A stretch of 6,628 bases of DNA from JAFHCF01 sp048497495 (lineage in GTDB: Bacteria > Pseudomonadota > Alphaproteobacteria > Rhizobiales > Ancalomicrobiaceae): NCBI GenBank assembly GCA_048497495.1, contig JAFHCF010000269.1, positions 1 to 6,628 of the forward strand. Reading direction: 5' to 3'. Every line of letters begins with the position of its first letter. The first letter of the stretch is position 1. Both the position numbers and the translations under genes were made by a program. The notes under the pieces are model-generated. The model did no database searches, was not told the origin of the DNA, and saw only the letters and a program-made list of their open reading frames with translations. Below, piece by piece: positions 1 to 6,554 of the stretch.

Positions 1-97
1 CGAGCATTTCTGTGATGGCGCGGCGGACGGCCTCGACGAGGTCGAGGGCGACCGGCGACGGGCTGCGCTGGGGCGGAAACAGCGCGGCGAATTCGAA
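1..97 (-). pseudogene. Detached C-terminal coding remnant of the LysR regulator (partial, runs off the left edge)
   Basis: Reading the minus strand in the regulator's own frame past the TAA at 98-100 gives 32 further sense codons with no stop before the window edge: FEFAALFPPQRSPSP, then VALDLVEAVRRAITEML. This is what the end of a LysR effector domain looks like: an F-E-F-A-type strand, an LFPPxR turn, then an amphipathic helix LVEAVRRA. With these codons the protein would be at least 298 residues, the normal family length. No frameshift is needed, only a change of the single TAA codon. The piece has no start of its own and would be expressed only by stop-codon readthrough. It could mark a recent nonsense mutation or a base-call error. 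The true stop lies outside the window. Confidence 0.82.
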
Positions 98-895
98 TTA
101 GAAGCGCGGCAGGAATGGCCGCGAGACGACGCCGCGGCCCTGATATTCGCGCGCGGTGAAGGGATCGCAGATCCCCACGCCGAGGCCGGAGGCGACGATG
201 CCGCACAAGATCTCCGACAGGGCGGTCTCCACCCGCAGAATGCGACGGACGTCGTCGGCCTGGAAGACCTGATCGATCAGGTGACGGCTGCCGGTTCCGG
301 TGCTCAACGACACGAAGTTCTCGTCCTGAAAATCCGTGGGCACCAACGTCGTCTTCGCCGTGAGGCGATGGCCCTGGGGTAGGATCGCGACGCGCGGCAG
401 CGCCGGCAGGCGTACGCTGTGCAAACCGGCATGGGCGATCGGGGTCTCGGCGAAGCCGACGTCGCACTGTCCGTTGAGGACCCAATCGACGACGATCGGC
501 GAGATCACGCCGAACATCGACAGGTTGAGGTTCTGCCGCTCCTGCAGGAACCGGCCGACGAACTGCGGCAGCCAACCGTTGGCGAGGGCCGGCAGGGCGG
601 CGATCCGCAGCGTGCCGATCCGTCGGCCGCGAATCTCCTCAGCCGCCGCGGCGATCCGATCGAGGCCGACGAAGGAACGCTCGACCTCCGTGTAGAGAGC
701 GGTCGCGGCGGCGGTCGGCACCAGGCCGGAGCCGCGCTTTTCGAACAGCCGCATGTTGAGAAGCGCCTGGAAGTCGCGCAGCAGGCGGCTCACCGCCGGC
801 TGTGTCACGGCCATCAGCGCGGCCGCTTCGGTCACGCTGCCGGTCAGCATGGTTGCTCGGAAGGCCTCCACCTGTCGCAGATTGATCCGCACCAT
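98..895 (-). CDS. LysR-family transcriptional regulator, C-terminally truncated by an in-frame stop
   Basis: This is a 265-residue LysR-type transcriptional regulator, presumably controlling the divergent transport/oxidation operon that starts at 1157. The N-terminal winged helix-turn-helix spans about residues 5-64, with the recognition region GSVTEAAALMAVTQPAVSRL from residue 19 and the typical wing LFEKRGSGLVPT. The effector-binding domain starts near residue 93 (GTLRIAALPALANGWLPQF) and contains the usual ILPQGHRL and GLGVGICDPFTA segments. Overall it resembles the LysR/OccR/NocR branch, which often controls amino-acid or opine genes. The start at 893-895 follows AGGGG (minus strand, 902-906) six bases upstream. 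The oddity is the 3' end: full-length relatives are about 300 residues, and this one stops at PFLPRF with TAA (98-100), while recognisable LysR C-terminal sequence continues in the same frame. The last strand and helix of the effector domain would be missing, so function is doubtful. Family assignment is firm; target and effector are inferred. Confidence 0.93.
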   Translation of the reverse strand: MVRINLRQVEAFRATMLTGSVTEAAALMAVTQPAVSRLLRDFQALLNMRLFEKRGSGLVPTAAATALYTEVERSFVGLDRIAAAAEEIRGRRIGTLRIAALPALANGWLPQFVGRFLQERQNLNLSMFGVISPIVVDWVLNGQCDVGFAETPIAHAGLHSVRLPALPRVAILPQGHRLTAKTTLVPTDFQDENFVSLSTGTGSRHLIDQVFQADDVRRILRVETALSEILCGIVASGLGVGICDPFTAREYQGRGVVSRPFLPRF

Positions 896-935
896 CTCGC
901 GCCCCTACTCATAACATTCAGGCATGAAGAGATTG

Positions 936-956
936 CCATTATTCATTGGACGATGG
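936..956. promoter_or_regulatory. Imperfect 21-bp dyad, candidate LysR operator
   Basis: The sequence CCATTATTCATTGGACGATG plus a final G is symmetric about position 946. CCAT pairs with ATGG at the ends, CA pairs with TG at the centre, and T942 pairs with A950, so 7 of 10 base pairs match. It lies 41-61 bases upstream of the regulator start, in the AT-richer island, where a LysR protein usually binds for autoregulation. It does not give a clean T-N11-A box, the family's canonical signature, so the assignment is tentative. Confidence 0.35.
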
Positions 957-1081
957 AAGCGTCCCTTGCGACGCTTTCGCCCAGATCGACGGCACGGCGT
1001 TTTATTGGGCAGTGTCTCGAGGGCGCCGCAGCGGCGGTTCGGTGACGGACGGATCGTGATCGGACCACGTGCGGTGAGAGG

Positions 1082-1099
1082 ATCGGTGTTCGCACCGGT
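1082..1099 (+). other. Short perfect-core inverted repeat in the leader of the transport operon
   Basis: ATCGGTG (1082-1088) and CACCGGT (1093-1099) flank a four-base TTCG loop. The inner five pairs are perfect Watson-Crick, followed by a T-G wobble and an A-T pair. It sits 57 bases before the binding-protein start codon. It could fold as a small hairpin in the 5' leader or act as a DNA dyad. No run of T follows, so it is not a classical terminator. In sequence this GC-rich such short repeats also arise by chance. Confidence 0.35.
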
Positions 1100-1140
1100 A
1101 CGGGATCGAGCCCCCGAAAGACGGCTCATCGAAAGTAGCC

Positions 1141-1148
1141 AGAGGAGA
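1141..1148 (+). promoter_or_regulatory. Ribosome binding site of the solute-binding protein gene
   Basis: AGAGGAGA contains AGGAG (1143-1147), nine bases before the ATG at 1157. It is a strong Shine-Dalgarno match and fixes the start that gives the complete signal peptide. Confidence 0.7.
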
Positions 1149-1156
1149 TCGGTCGC

Positions 1157-2194
1157 ATGAAGCAGTTCTGGACTCTGACCGCCGTCGGCATCGCAGCGCT
1201 CGCCTGGACGCTCGCGCCCGCCTCGGCCGAGCAGAAGACGCTCTACGTGGCCGGTTACGGCGGCTCGTTCGAGAAGACGGTGCGCGAGAACGTGGTCCCC
1301 GCCTTCGAGAAGGCGAACGACGTCAAGGTCGAATACCTCGCCGGCAATTCCACCGACACGCTGGCCAAGCTTCAGGCCCAGAAGGGCAACCAGCAGATCG
1401 ACGTGGCGATCGTCGACGACGGCCCGATGTATCAGGCGATCGAACTCGGCTTCTGCGGCAAGGTCGATGGCCTGCCGTCGTCCGATCTCTATTCGGCGGC
1501 GCGTTTCGCCGACGACCGGGCCGTCGCCACCAGCTTCGTGGCGACCGGGCTGATGTACAACGCCAAGGCCTTCGCCGAGAAGGGGTGGGCGGCGCCGACC
1601 TCGTGGAATGATCTCAAAGACCCGAAATTCAAGGGGTTGATCGTCATTCCGCCGATCAACAACACCTACGGTCTCCATGCCTTGCTGATGCATGCCAAGA
1701 TGAACGGCGGCGGCGAGAAGGACATCGACGTCGGCTTCAAGATCTTCAAGGAGGCGATCAATCCGAACGTGCTCGCCTACGAGCCGTCGCCGGGCAAGAT
1801 GACCGAACTGTTCCAATCGGGTCAGGCGCTGCTCGGCGTGTGGGGCAGCGGCCGCGTCCAGGCGCTGGCCGCCACGGGCTTCCCGGTCGAGTTCGTCTAT
1901 CCGAAGGAAGGCGCCGTCTCGCTGCTGGTGTCCGCCTGCCCGATCGCCAAGACCAATGCTTCGCCGCTCGCCTCCGCCTTCATCAAGGCGATGCTCGATC
2001 CGAAGCTGCAACTGCTGATGCTGAAGGACTACGGCTACGGTCCGGTGCTGAAGTCGATCGAGGTGCCGCCGGAAATAGTGAAGATGGCCCCGGTCGGCGA
2101 GCGCGCCGACAAGCTCTACTCGGCCGATTGGGCGACCATCAACGTCCATCGCGAGGAATGGACCAAGCGTTGGAACCGTGAAGTCGAGCGCTGA
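1157..2194 (+). CDS. Periplasmic solute-binding protein of a polyamine/opine-type ABC importer
   Basis: This 345-residue protein captures the transported solute in the periplasm and delivers it to the two permeases encoded downstream. A Sec signal peptide is plain: MKQ, then a hydrophobic stretch (residues 4-20), then PASA with predicted cleavage after A24 (A-S-A|E). The mature protein opens with LYVAGYGGSFEKTVRENVVP and continues with DVAIVDDGPMYQAIELG, hallmarks of the PotD-like COG0687 extracellular solute-binding family. Length is normal. Two cysteines, C100 (GFCGKV) and C261 (SACPIA), are the only ones in the mature chain and could form a disulfide. There is no lipobox, so it should be soluble. 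As first gene of the operon it is followed by a 101-base gap with a strong hairpin, which may raise its yield relative to the membrane components. Family and role are confident. Spermidine, putrescine, mannopine-type opines or other small cations are all possible ligands. Confidence 0.93.
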   Translation: MKQFWTLTAVGIAALAWTLAPASAEQKTLYVAGYGGSFEKTVRENVVPAFEKANDVKVEYLAGNSTDTLAKLQAQKGNQQIDVAIVDDGPMYQAIELGFCGKVDGLPSSDLYSAARFADDRAVATSFVATGLMYNAKAFAEKGWAAPTSWNDLKDPKFKGLIVIPPINNTYGLHALLMHAKMNGGGEKDIDVGFKIFKEAINPNVLAYEPSPGKMTELFQSGQALLGVWGSGRVQALAATGFPVEFVYPKEGAVSLLVSACPIAKTNASPLASAFIKAMLDPKLQLLMLKDYGYGPVLKSIEVPPEIVKMAPVGERADKLYSADWATINVHREEWTKRWNREVER

Positions 2195-2206
2195 GGCGCA
2201 TGAATT

Positions 2207-2240
2207 CGGCGAGGGGCGGCCCTTCGTCCGCTCCTTGCCG
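2207..2240 (+). other. Strong intercistronic hairpin between binding-protein and ATPase genes
   Basis: GGCGAGGGGCGG (2208-2219) pairs with CCGCTCCTTGCC (2228-2239) across an eight-base loop CCCTTCGT. Two of the 12 pairs are G-U wobbles, and C2207-G2240 adds a thirteenth pair. A smaller dyad TCGAA/TTCGA (2244-2248/2254-2258) follows at once. No T-tract follows, so it is not a standard intrinsic terminator. It begins 13 bases after the stop of the binding-protein gene. Hairpins here are known in other binding-protein operons (for example the malE-malF intergenic region) to protect the upstream mRNA, so that the binding protein outnumbers the membrane complex. That role is inferred here. Confidence 0.6.
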
Positions 2241-2295
2241 GCCTCGAAAGCCGTTCGACCCCGTCCGACGTCCGATCCTCAGGAACCTTGCGCAC

Positions 2296-3348
2296 ATGTC
2301 GACCGCCTCGCCCATCCTCGAACTCGATCGTGTCGGCAAGAACTTCGGCGAGCATGCCGCCGTCGAGGCGTTTTCCCTCGCCGTCACCAAGGGGGAGTTC
2401 GTCTCCTTCCTCGGTCCGTCGGGTTGCGGCAAGACGACGACGTTGCAGATGATCGCCGGCTTTCTCGACCCGTCGCGCGGCGCGATCCGGCTCGAGGGGC
2501 GGGACCTCGTCTCCGTCCATCCCTCCAAGCGCGGGCTCGGCATCGTCTTTCAGAGCTATGCGCTGTTTCCGCACATGACGGCGGCGGAGAACGTCGCCTT
2601 CGGGCTCGAGATGCGCAATGTGGGTCGGAGAGAACGGGATGAGCGCGTGCGCGCCGCCCTCGCCATGGTCGGCCTCGCCGGCTACGAGGACCGCCATCCG
2701 CGCCGCATGTCCGGCGGACAGCAACAACGCGTGGCGCTCGCTCGGGCGCTGGTCATCCGTCCGAGCGTCTTGCTGCTCGACGAACCGCTGTCGAACCTCG
2801 ACGCCAAGATGCGCGAGGACATGCAGATCGAACTCAGGCAGATCCAGCGCACGCTCGGCACCACCACCATTCTCGTCACTCACGATCAGATCGAGGCGAT
2901 GTCGCTGTCCAACCGCATCGTGGTGATGAGCAAGGGACGCATCGAACAGATCGGCACGCCGCAGGAGATCTACGAGCGGCCGGCCTCGGCCTTCGTCTCG
3001 AAGTTTCTCGGCAAGACCAACGATTTCGCCGCGTTCGTGGAGGCCGGCGCGCCGCCGCGGATCGTCGCGGGCTCGTGGAGCGCGCCGGCGCCGGGGGGTG
3101 TCCACGGTCCGGTCACCGTCTCGGTGCGACCCGAACGGCTCGGTTTCGGCGAGACCGGCCTCGCGTCGCGGGTCGTCACACGGATCTTCCAGGGCGATCA
3201 CTGGCTGTTCCAGTGCGAGACCGAATGCGGTCCGGCGATCGTGGTGCGGCCGAACGACGGGCGTGCGCAGCCGGGCGAAGGCGAGGCGGTGCATCTCTCC
3301 TGGAACGGCGAGGACATGAGCCTCAGGGCGCGGGGAGAAGAGGCATGA
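2296..3348 (+). CDS. ABC transporter ATP-binding protein (PotA/UgpC/FbpC-like)
   Basis: This 350-residue ATPase powers the importer at the cytoplasmic face of the membrane. All nucleotide-binding motifs are intact: Walker A GPSGCGKTT (40-48), Q-loop Q86 in IVFQSYALFPHM, signature MSGGQQQR (138-145), Walker B VLLLDEP (158-164), D-loop SNLD (166-169) and switch histidine H196 in VTHDQIEAMS. A C-terminal TOBE-type domain with SVRPE (276-280) is characteristic of the polyamine, iron and sugar importer ATPases. I chose ATG 2296 (MSTASPILELDRVGKNFG) because it matches where family members begin and has AGGA (2281-2284) eleven bases upstream. An in-frame ATG at 2200 would add 32 residues rich in Pro, Arg and Ser that look non-coding and overlap the hairpin. 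The gene ends in an ATGA overlap with the first permease, implying translational coupling. Confidence 0.95.
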   Translation: MSTASPILELDRVGKNFGEHAAVEAFSLAVTKGEFVSFLGPSGCGKTTTLQMIAGFLDPSRGAIRLEGRDLVSVHPSKRGLGIVFQSYALFPHMTAAENVAFGLEMRNVGRRERDERVRAALAMVGLAGYEDRHPRRMSGGQQQRVALARALVIRPSVLLLDEPLSNLDAKMREDMQIELRQIQRTLGTTTILVTHDQIEAMSLSNRIVVMSKGRIEQIGTPQEIYERPASAFVSKFLGKTNDFAAFVEAGAPPRIVAGSWSAPAPGGVHGPVTVSVRPERLGFGETGLASRVVTRIFQGDHWLFQCETECGPAIVVRPNDGRAQPGEGEAVHLSWNGEDMSLRARGEEA

Positions 3349-4259
3349 GCGAGGGCGCGGCGACCGCCGCTTCCGCCACCACCCCGCCGCCGATCCATCC
3401 CGAGCGGCGCCCACGCGTGCCGTGGGAGTTGCTCGCGCCGGCCTCGATGCTGTTCGTCGGCGTCGTGGTGGCGCCGCTGTTGATGACGGTGCTGCTGTCG
3501 TTCCACGACTGGGGGCAGTACAAGGGCATCGAACCGGTCTTCATCCTGAAGAATTGGCGCGAGATCGCGACCGATCCCTATTACGCCGAGATGTTCTGGC
3601 GCACCTTCCGGGTGGCGATCACGGCGACGGCGATCACCGCGGTGTTCGGCGCGCCCGAGGCCTATGTGCTGAACCGCATGTCGGGCCGCTGGCGGGGCTT
3701 CTTCCTTCTGGTGATCCTCGGGCCGCTGCTCATCTCGGTGGTGGCGCGGACGCTCGGCTGGGCGCTGTTGTTCGGCGGCAACAACGGGCTGGTCAACAAG
3801 CTCTTGAGTTCGGTCGGACTGATCTCGTCGCCGATCCCCTTCATGTTCACCGAGACCGGCATGATCGTGGCGCTCGCCCACGTGATGATGCCCTTCATGG
3901 TGCTGTCGGTGTGGGCATCGCTGCAGCGGATCGATCCGCAGATCGAGAACGCGGCGACGTCGCTGGGGGCAGGGACCTTCACCGTGGCGCGGCGCATCGT
4001 CCTGCCGCAGATCGTGCCGGGCGTGCTCTCGGGCGGCATCATCGTCTTCTCGCTGTCGGCGAGCGCCTTCGCGACGCCGGCGATCATCGGCGGGCGGCGG
4101 CTCAAGGTGGCGGCGACGCTCGCCTACGACGAGTTCCTCAACACACTGAACTGGCCGCTCGGCGCGGCGGTGGCGATCCTGCTGCTGGTGGCGCTGGTGC
4201 TGATCGTGGTCGGCTCGAACGCCTTGATCGAGCGTCGCTTCGCGGAGGTGTTTCGATGA
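3345..4259 (+). CDS. ABC transporter permease, first subunit (PotB-like)
   Basis: This 304-residue inner-membrane protein forms half of the transport channel. After a hydrophilic Ala/Thr/Pro-rich tail of about 28 residues come six likely membrane spans: about 29-53, 87-109, 119-143, 171-193, 224-246 and 272-294. The cytoplasmic EAA loop, which contacts the ATPase, is at about 200-225 (ENAATSLGAG, then RRIVLPQIVPG). This is the binding-protein-dependent permease family in its PotB/PotH form. The start at 3345 overlaps the ATPase stop as ATGA and has GGAG (3334-3337) seven bases upstream. The gene overlaps the second permease by four bases at the other end, so the two channel halves are made in step. 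Possible upstream starts in the same frame lie inside the ATPase gene and lack family sequence. Confidence is high for role and start; the solute is unknown. Confidence 0.94.
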   Translation: MSEGAATAASATTPPPIHPERRPRVPWELLAPASMLFVGVVVAPLLMTVLLSFHDWGQYKGIEPVFILKNWREIATDPYYAEMFWRTFRVAITATAITAVFGAPEAYVLNRMSGRWRGFFLLVILGPLLISVVARTLGWALLFGGNNGLVNKLLSSVGLISSPIPFMFTETGMIVALAHVMMPFMVLSVWASLQRIDPQIENAATSLGAGTFTVARRIVLPQIVPGVLSGGIIVFSLSASAFATPAIIGGRRLKVAATLAYDEFLNTLNWPLGAAVAILLLVALVLIVVGSNALIERRFAEVFR

Positions 4260-5062
4260 GCCGGAACGGACCGTTGGCGCTCGCATTCCACACGCTGTTC
4301 GTCGTCTTCATGCTGGCGCCGATCGTGGTGGTGTGCCTCGTCGCCTTCACGCCGGAGGGCTTCCTCTCGGTGCCGACGACGCGCTTCTCACTGCGTTGGT
4401 TCGCGGCGATCGCCGACTATCCGGAGTTCGTGCGCGCCTTCTGGATGAGCCTCGGGCTCGGCGCTCTGTCCTCGCTGATCGCGGTGTTGGTCGCGGTGCC
4501 GGCGGCGTTGGCGATCGCGCGCCACGTCTTTCCCGGCCGCGACGCCTTGTCGGCGCTGTTTCTGTCGCCGCTGATGATCCCGCACGTGGTGCTCGGCATC
4601 GCCTTCCTGCGCTTCTTCACCTCGCTCGGCTTCGGCGGCACCTTCTGGGCGCTGCTGATCGCCCATGTCGTCGTGGTCTTCCCCTTCGCCCTGCGCCTCA
4701 CCCTGGCGGCGGCGACGGGCATGGACCGCTCGGTCGAGATGGCGGCGGTGTCGCTCGGCGCCGACGGTGTCGCGCTGTTCCGGCGGGTGACGCTGCCGTT
4801 GATCCTGCCGGGCGTGGTCAGCGGATGGGCGCTCGCCTTCATCCAGTCCTTCGACGATCTGACCATGACCGTCTTTCTCGCCGCTCCCGGCACGGAGACG
4901 CTGCCGGTGCGCATGTTCCTCTACATCCAGGACAACATCGATCCGCTGGTGACCTCGGTCTCGGCCTGCGTGATCGCCGTCACCATCACCGCCCTCGTGC
5001 TGCTCGACCGCTTCTTCGGGCTCGATCGCATCCTGACCGGAAAAGCCGACGCGGGTCACTGA
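4256..5062 (+). CDS. ABC transporter permease, second subunit (PotC-like)
   Basis: This 268-residue inner-membrane protein forms the other half of the channel. Six spans are likely: about 8-31, 62-88, 97-117, 129-153, 184-206 and 234-254. The EAA loop is at about 160-185 (EMAAVSLGAD, then FRRVTLPLILPG). The IQSFDDLTMTVFLAAPGTETLPVRMF segment and the closing hydrophobic helix are typical of PotC/PotI permeases. The start at 4256 lies in an ATGA overlap with permease 1 and has GGAGGT (4244-4249) six bases upstream, one of the best ribosome sites in the window. Length is normal for the family. With the ATPase and the binding protein it completes a four-component importer. Only 18 bases separate its stop from the oxidoreductase gene, which ties transport to the oxidation enzymes. 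Confidence 0.94.
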   Translation: MSRNGPLALAFHTLFVVFMLAPIVVVCLVAFTPEGFLSVPTTRFSLRWFAAIADYPEFVRAFWMSLGLGALSSLIAVLVAVPAALAIARHVFPGRDALSALFLSPLMIPHVVLGIAFLRFFTSLGFGGTFWALLIAHVVVVFPFALRLTLAAATGMDRSVEMAAVSLGADGVALFRRVTLPLILPGVVSGWALAFIQSFDDLTMTVFLAAPGTETLPVRMFLYIQDNIDPLVTSVSACVIAVTITALVLLDRFFGLDRILTGKADAGH

Positions 5063-5070
5063 AGGGCGAC

Positions 5071-5075
5071 AGGAG
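5071..5075 (+). promoter_or_regulatory. Ribosome binding site of the DAO-family oxidoreductase gene
   Basis: AGGAG lies five bases before ATG 5081, in the 18-base gap after the permease gene. It supports this start, which also places the FAD-binding GxGxxG motif at the usual distance from the N-terminus. Confidence 0.65.
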
Positions 5076-5080
5076 ACAAC

Positions 5081-6220
5081 ATGTCGAACGAATACGACGT
5101 CGCCGTCGTCGGCGGCGGCCTGCTCGGCTCTGCCATCGCCTGGGGCCTGGGACGACTAGGGCAACGTGTCGCGATCCTCGACGAGGGCGATGCGGTCACG
5201 CGGGCGTCGCGGGCGAACTTCGCGCTCGTGTGGGTGCAGAGCAAGGGGCTCGGCATGCAGCCCTACGTCGATTGGACTCTGCGCGCGACCGCGACCTGGG
5301 GCCGGCTCGCCGAGGAGTTGAAGGCGCAGACCGGGCTCGACGTCCATCTGCGCCAGAACGGCGGCTTCCACATCGCGCTGGGCGAGGAGGAGTGGCGGCG
5401 GCGCGCCGATCTCGTCGACCGGATGAACGTCCAGGTCGCCTCGCCCGACTACGGGCTCGAGATGCTCTCGGCGGACGAGGTGCGGCGACGGCTGCCCCTG
5501 ATCGGGCCGGACGTGTCGGGCGCAAGCTTCGGCCGCCACGACGGCGACGTGAACTCGCTACGGCTCTATCGCGCCTTCCACGTCGGGCTGAGGCAGTTCG
5601 GCCTCGACTACATGCCGACGCGGCCGGTCGAGACGATCACGCAGGCGGGCGGCGAATTCCGCCTGACGACCCCGGGGGGCGAGGTTCGCGCGGCGAAGGT
5701 GGTGCTCGCCGCCGGCAATGCCAACGAGCGGCTCGCCGCGATGGTCGGCCTCGCCGCGCCGATGGGGCCGACGCGCGGCCAGATCATCGTGACCGAACGA
5801 ACCGAGCCCTTCCTGCCGCACGCCCTGTCGACGCTGCGTCAGACCGACGAGGGCACGGTGCTGATCGGCGACAGCAAGGAAGAAGGGCTCGACGACCGTC
5901 TCCAGAATCACGGTGTCACCGCGGTGATGGCCGCCCGCGCGGTCCGGACCTTCCCGCATCTCGGCCGGCTCAACGTGGTCCGGTCCTGGTCGGGCATCCG
6001 GGTCATGCCGAAGGACGGCTTCCCGATCTACGACCGCTCCGACAGCCACCCCGGCGCCTTCGTCGCCTGCTGCCATTCGGGCGTGACGCTGGCCTCCAAC
6101 CACGCCTTCGACGTCGCCCGCATGGTGGTCGCCGATGCGCTCGAGACCGCGCACCTCGGCGCCTTCACGGCGCGGCGCTTCGAGACCGCCTCCGCCGACC
6201 GAGACAGCGGCTACTACTGA
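5081..6220 (+). CDS. FAD-dependent amine oxidoreductase, DAO family (beta-subunit type)
   Basis: This 379-residue flavoprotein probably oxidises the C-N bond of an imported amino or imino compound. The N-terminal Rossmann motif is intact: YDVAVVGGGLLGS with G11-x-G13-x-x-G16, and the ribose-binding acid D34/E35 in VAILDEGD. SRANFALVWVQSKGLG, just after it, is typical of the branch containing octopine/nopaline oxidase B and D-hydroxyproline dehydrogenase beta subunits. The C-terminal FAD segment reads WSGIRVMPKDGFPIY (W303, R307), followed by HSGVTLA (H332). Length is usual for DAO enzymes. It lies directly behind the transporter and 37 bases before a [2Fe-2S] protein, and the next gene begins like an alpha subunit, so a three-part dehydrogenase passing electrons to the respiratory chain is more likely than a free oxidase making peroxide. 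A stand-alone glycine or sarcosine oxidase is the alternative. Family is certain; substrate is not readable. Confidence 0.92.
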   Translation: MSNEYDVAVVGGGLLGSAIAWGLGRLGQRVAILDEGDAVTRASRANFALVWVQSKGLGMQPYVDWTLRATATWGRLAEELKAQTGLDVHLRQNGGFHIALGEEEWRRRADLVDRMNVQVASPDYGLEMLSADEVRRRLPLIGPDVSGASFGRHDGDVNSLRLYRAFHVGLRQFGLDYMPTRPVETITQAGGEFRLTTPGGEVRAAKVVLAAGNANERLAAMVGLAAPMGPTRGQIIVTERTEPFLPHALSTLRQTDEGTVLIGDSKEEGLDDRLQNHGVTAVMAARAVRTFPHLGRLNVVRSWSGIRVMPKDGFPIYDRSDSHPGAFVACCHSGVTLASNHAFDVARMVVADALETAHLGAFTARRFETASADRDSGYY

Positions 6221-6257
6221 TACCGGCATGGCCGCGAGATGACCCCGGAGATATCCG

Positions 6258-6554
6258 ATGTTCAAGCGAATTCAAGAAGATGCGAGACCGATCGTCAAGA
6301 TCTTCGTCGAGGGCGCGGAAGTCGAGGCGCGCGAAGGCGACTCCGTCTCGGCGGCGCTGTTGGCCTCCGGGCTCGATGTCCGCCGCACCACGGCGGTTGG
6401 TGGCGCGCCGCGGGAACCCTATTGCCTGATGGGAGTCTGTTTCGATTGCCTCGTCACCATCGACGGCGTCGGCAATCGCCAGGGCTGCCTGACCCCGGTC
6501 GCCGAGGGCATGCGGATCGAAATTCAGAAGGGTAAGCGGGAGATCGGCCGATGA
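6258..6554 (+). CDS. Small [2Fe-2S] ferredoxin-like subunit of an amine dehydrogenase (gamma / HcnA-type)
   Basis: This 98-residue protein carries electrons within a flavoprotein complex. Its four cluster ligands are visible: C56-x4-C61-x2-C64-x12-C77, in YCLMGVCFDCLV and NRQGCLTPV. This is the plant-ferredoxin-like Fer2_4 pattern found in HcnA, in the N-terminal part of sarcosine oxidase alpha and in the small subunit of hydroxyproline and opine dehydrogenases. The N-terminal beta-grasp part is VKIFVEGAEVEAREGDSVSAALLASG (about residues 13-38). ATG 6258 has GGAG (6247-6250) seven bases upstream. The stop overlaps the next start as ATGA, so it is coupled to the second flavoprotein, its likely partner. 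In some relatives this domain is fused to the alpha subunit; here it is a separate gene. Its presence argues for a respiratory-type dehydrogenase. The assignment is strong, because spacing and flanking residues all fit. Confidence 0.93.
   Translation: MFKRIQEDARPIVKIFVEGAEVEAREGDSVSAALLASGLDVRRTTAVGGAPREPYCLMGVCFDCLVTIDGVGNRQGCLTPVAEGMRIEIQKGKREIGR

Larger units (their letters stand above)
896..1156. promoter_or_regulatory. Divergent control region between the regulator and the transport operon
   Basis: These 261 bases separate the two divergent start codons and hold no convincing gene. The part nearest the regulator, about 909-957, is clearly AT-richer than the rest of the window, as expected for a promoter/operator. 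It contains the dyad at 936-956 and a short inverted repeat TTCA-GGCA-TGAA at 917-928. On the minus strand, AATAAT (plus positions 938-943) is close to a -10 hexamer, but I see no good -35 element at the right distance. No convincing sigma-70 hexamer pair is visible for the plus-strand operon either. In LysR systems this position normally carries both promoters and the regulator's sites; that role is inferred from arrangement. Confidence 0.6.

Noticed and set aside
419..1045. Plus-strand open frame of 208 codons opposite the regulator and running into the promoter region
   Set aside because: It shows no family resemblance and is antisense to a clear LysR helix-turn-helix and effector domain. 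The AT-rich promoter-like island lies within it.
905..2149. Long minus-strand open frame (414 codons) antisense to the solute-binding protein gene
   Set aside because: It is rich in Arg, Gly, His and Asp with no recognisable domain, lies opposite a clear gene with signal peptide and family motifs, and is a typical byproduct of GC-rich coding DNA.
2207..2258. Intrinsic transcription terminator after the binding-protein gene
   Set aside because: The hairpin is strong but is followed by GCCTCGAAAG rather than a T-run, and the downstream genes belong to the same transporter, so full termination is unlikely.
2116..4286. Two long minus-strand open frames (2116-3414 and 3198-4286) opposite the ATPase and permease genes
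   Set aside because: Their composition is His/Arg/Asp-rich without motifs, and the plus strand has intact Walker motifs and EAA loops at the same positions.
4333..6429. Very long plus-strand open frame (698 codons) crossing permease 2, the DAO oxidoreductase and the [2Fe-2S] gene
   Set aside because: It spans two true gene junctions in a different frame, and its product is a low-complexity Arg/Ala/Pro/Gly chain. High GC removes stops from alternative frames.
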